Source of the DNA: Bacillota bacterium
Lineage (GTDB): Bacteria > Bacillota > Clostridia > Lachnospirales > Lachnospiraceae
DNA: 14,308 nucleotides
Assembly (NCBI GenBank): GCA_023458855.1
Contig: JAEWWQ010000294.1
Coordinates: forward strand, 1-14,308
Direction: 5' to 3'
Below, piece by piece: positions 13,701 through 14,308 of the stretch; positions within the stretch are counted from its first letter, which is position 1, and the number at the start of each line of letters is the position of its first letter. The position numbers were made by a program, and so were the translations under genes. The notes beneath the pieces are model-generated. The model made no database searches, was not told the DNA's origin, and saw nothing but the letters and a program-made list of their open reading frames with translations.

Positions 13701-13710
13701 TACATTAGTA
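13701..13710 (-). promoter_or_regulatory. CopY-box-like sequence upstream of the copper-binding protein
   Basis: On the minus strand TACTAATGTA matches the Firmicutes cop box TACAnnTGTA at all but one position, and it lies 31 bases before the copper-protein start codon. A one-mismatch 10-mer is expected by chance now and then in such AT-rich DNA, so this is only suggestive. The rest of the 165-base gap (13671-13835) is AT-rich with no clear promoter pair on either strand. Confidence 0.25.
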
Positions 13711-13835
13711 TTATTTAAAGTTTTATCATAAATATGCACTACAAAAAAATTAAATGTAAACACAATAAATTTATTTTGGAATAAACTGAATACAAAGAGG
13801 ATTTCATATCATGCAAGGAGGTTCCCATACTATAT

Positions 13836-14308
13836 ATGGATAATACTGTTTTTGGCAGAGAAGCCAATCCGATTATTGGAATCCCTTATCAAAATATAAA
13901 CTGGGAAGACATACCGGGGCAGCCATTTGGTCTGGCCTCTCGGTTCAATTTATTTGTATTTGGGGATGCCAATAATATCGTTGATGTAGAAGGTGCTATG
14001 GCTGTGGGCGGCAGTTTTTATAGTCCAAGGAGTTTAAGTGTCGGTTTCGAAAGAGAAAATGGTCAGGTGCCAATTGGATTTTCACCGGACTTAATAAGAT
14101 ATTTGGTTGGAAATATTATTTCGATGAAAGGCCCGCTGGTTGTGACAGGGCATGCAGTTTCAGGGGGAGAATTCAATGCAAATCCCGGAAGTACTTATTA
14201 TATCGGGAAAAATAATCTCATTGGACAGACTGAAGAATTGCAGCATTTATATCAGGCAAATGGAGGAAGTCCTTATTGGGCTCCAAGTGATAAAGGGGAT
14301 TACTACTT
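13836..14308 (+). CDS. Choice-of-anchor-A-like domain protein, 3' truncated by window edge
   Basis: The frame is open from ATG 13836 to the right edge (157 codons). From about residue 33 the sequence GLASRFNLFVFGDANNIV then DVEGAMAVGGSF follows the opening of choice-of-anchor-A domains. These are beta-rich modules (FNxFVFGD...DVEGxxAVGG) found in Gram-positive surface and collagen-binding-type proteins. Later stretches such as GPLVVTGHAV and STYYIGKNN fit the same beta-rich fold. Unusually, residues 1-32 hold no signal peptide (MDNTVFGREANPIIGIPYQN and on), so a normal Sec-exported surface role is in doubt; a spore-coat/exosporium or cytoplasmic role is conceivable but not shown. GGAGG at 13817-13821 is 14 bases before the ATG, longer than usual. 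A ten-codon out-of-frame ORF from ATG 13811 ends across this start. Confidence 0.72.
   Translation, partial: MDNTVFGREANPIIGIPYQNINWEDIPGQPFGLASRFNLFVFGDANNIVDVEGAMAVGGSFYSPRSLSVGFERENGQVPIGFSPDLIRYLVGNIISMKGPLVVTGHAVSGGEFNANPGSTYYIGKNNLIGQTEELQHLYQANGGSPYWAPSDKGDYY

Noticed and set aside
1..14308. Mobile elements, CRISPR arrays, tRNA or rRNA genes
   Set aside because: No transposase or integrase motifs, no regularly spaced repeats and no tRNA-like cloverleaf were seen by eye on either strand.

Overview
The window reads as low-GC, Gram-positive gut-type Bacillota, most like a Lachnospiraceae/Clostridia genome. This is inferred from the AT-rich codon use, purine-rich Shine-Dalgarno sites, a YesM/YesN-type two-component pair beside a sugar ABC operon, rubrerythrin, and the general protein style. 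I cannot fix genus or species from sequence alone. No transposase, integrase, tRNA, rRNA or CRISPR array is visible.

Region 1 (1-8409) is a carbohydrate-uptake locus, all on the + strand. It holds a sensor histidine kinase cut by the left edge, an AraC-type response regulator, a lipoprotein solute-binding protein, two CUT1-type permeases and a GH36 alpha-galactosidase-like enzyme. The likely logic is that the kinase and regulator sense an extracellular sugar and activate the transporter operon, and the imported alpha-galactoside is then hydrolysed in the cytoplasm. No ATPase gene is present, so a shared MsmX/UgpC-type ATPase elsewhere is expected. A strong hairpin with a short T-run separates the binding protein from the permeases and probably sets their expression ratio.

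Region 2 (8410-11366) is a self-contained regulator/exporter unit, also on the + strand. It holds a TetR-family repressor, an ABC ATPase and two ABC-2-type membrane proteins that overlap head-to-tail by ATGA. The repressor promoter (TTGACA-17-TATAAT) and the exporter promoter both carry the same inverted repeat, TGACTA-N12-TAGTCA, immediately at the -10. This makes a strong case for autoregulation and co-regulation.

Region 3 (11367-13670) is a patchwork of small stress- and metal-related genes on both strands. It holds a rubrerythrin split by an in-frame TGA, two ~50-residue acidic proteins with a shared (D/N)IPxxDLP motif, and a previously unlisted 21-codon minus-strand gene with its own promoter, excellent RBS and intrinsic terminator. 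It also holds an Fe/Mn superoxide dismutase of the Gly/His second-sphere type and a 19-cysteine copper-binding four-helix-bundle protein.

Region 4 (13671-14308) carries the start of a choice-of-anchor-A-like protein that runs off the right edge and shows no signal peptide.
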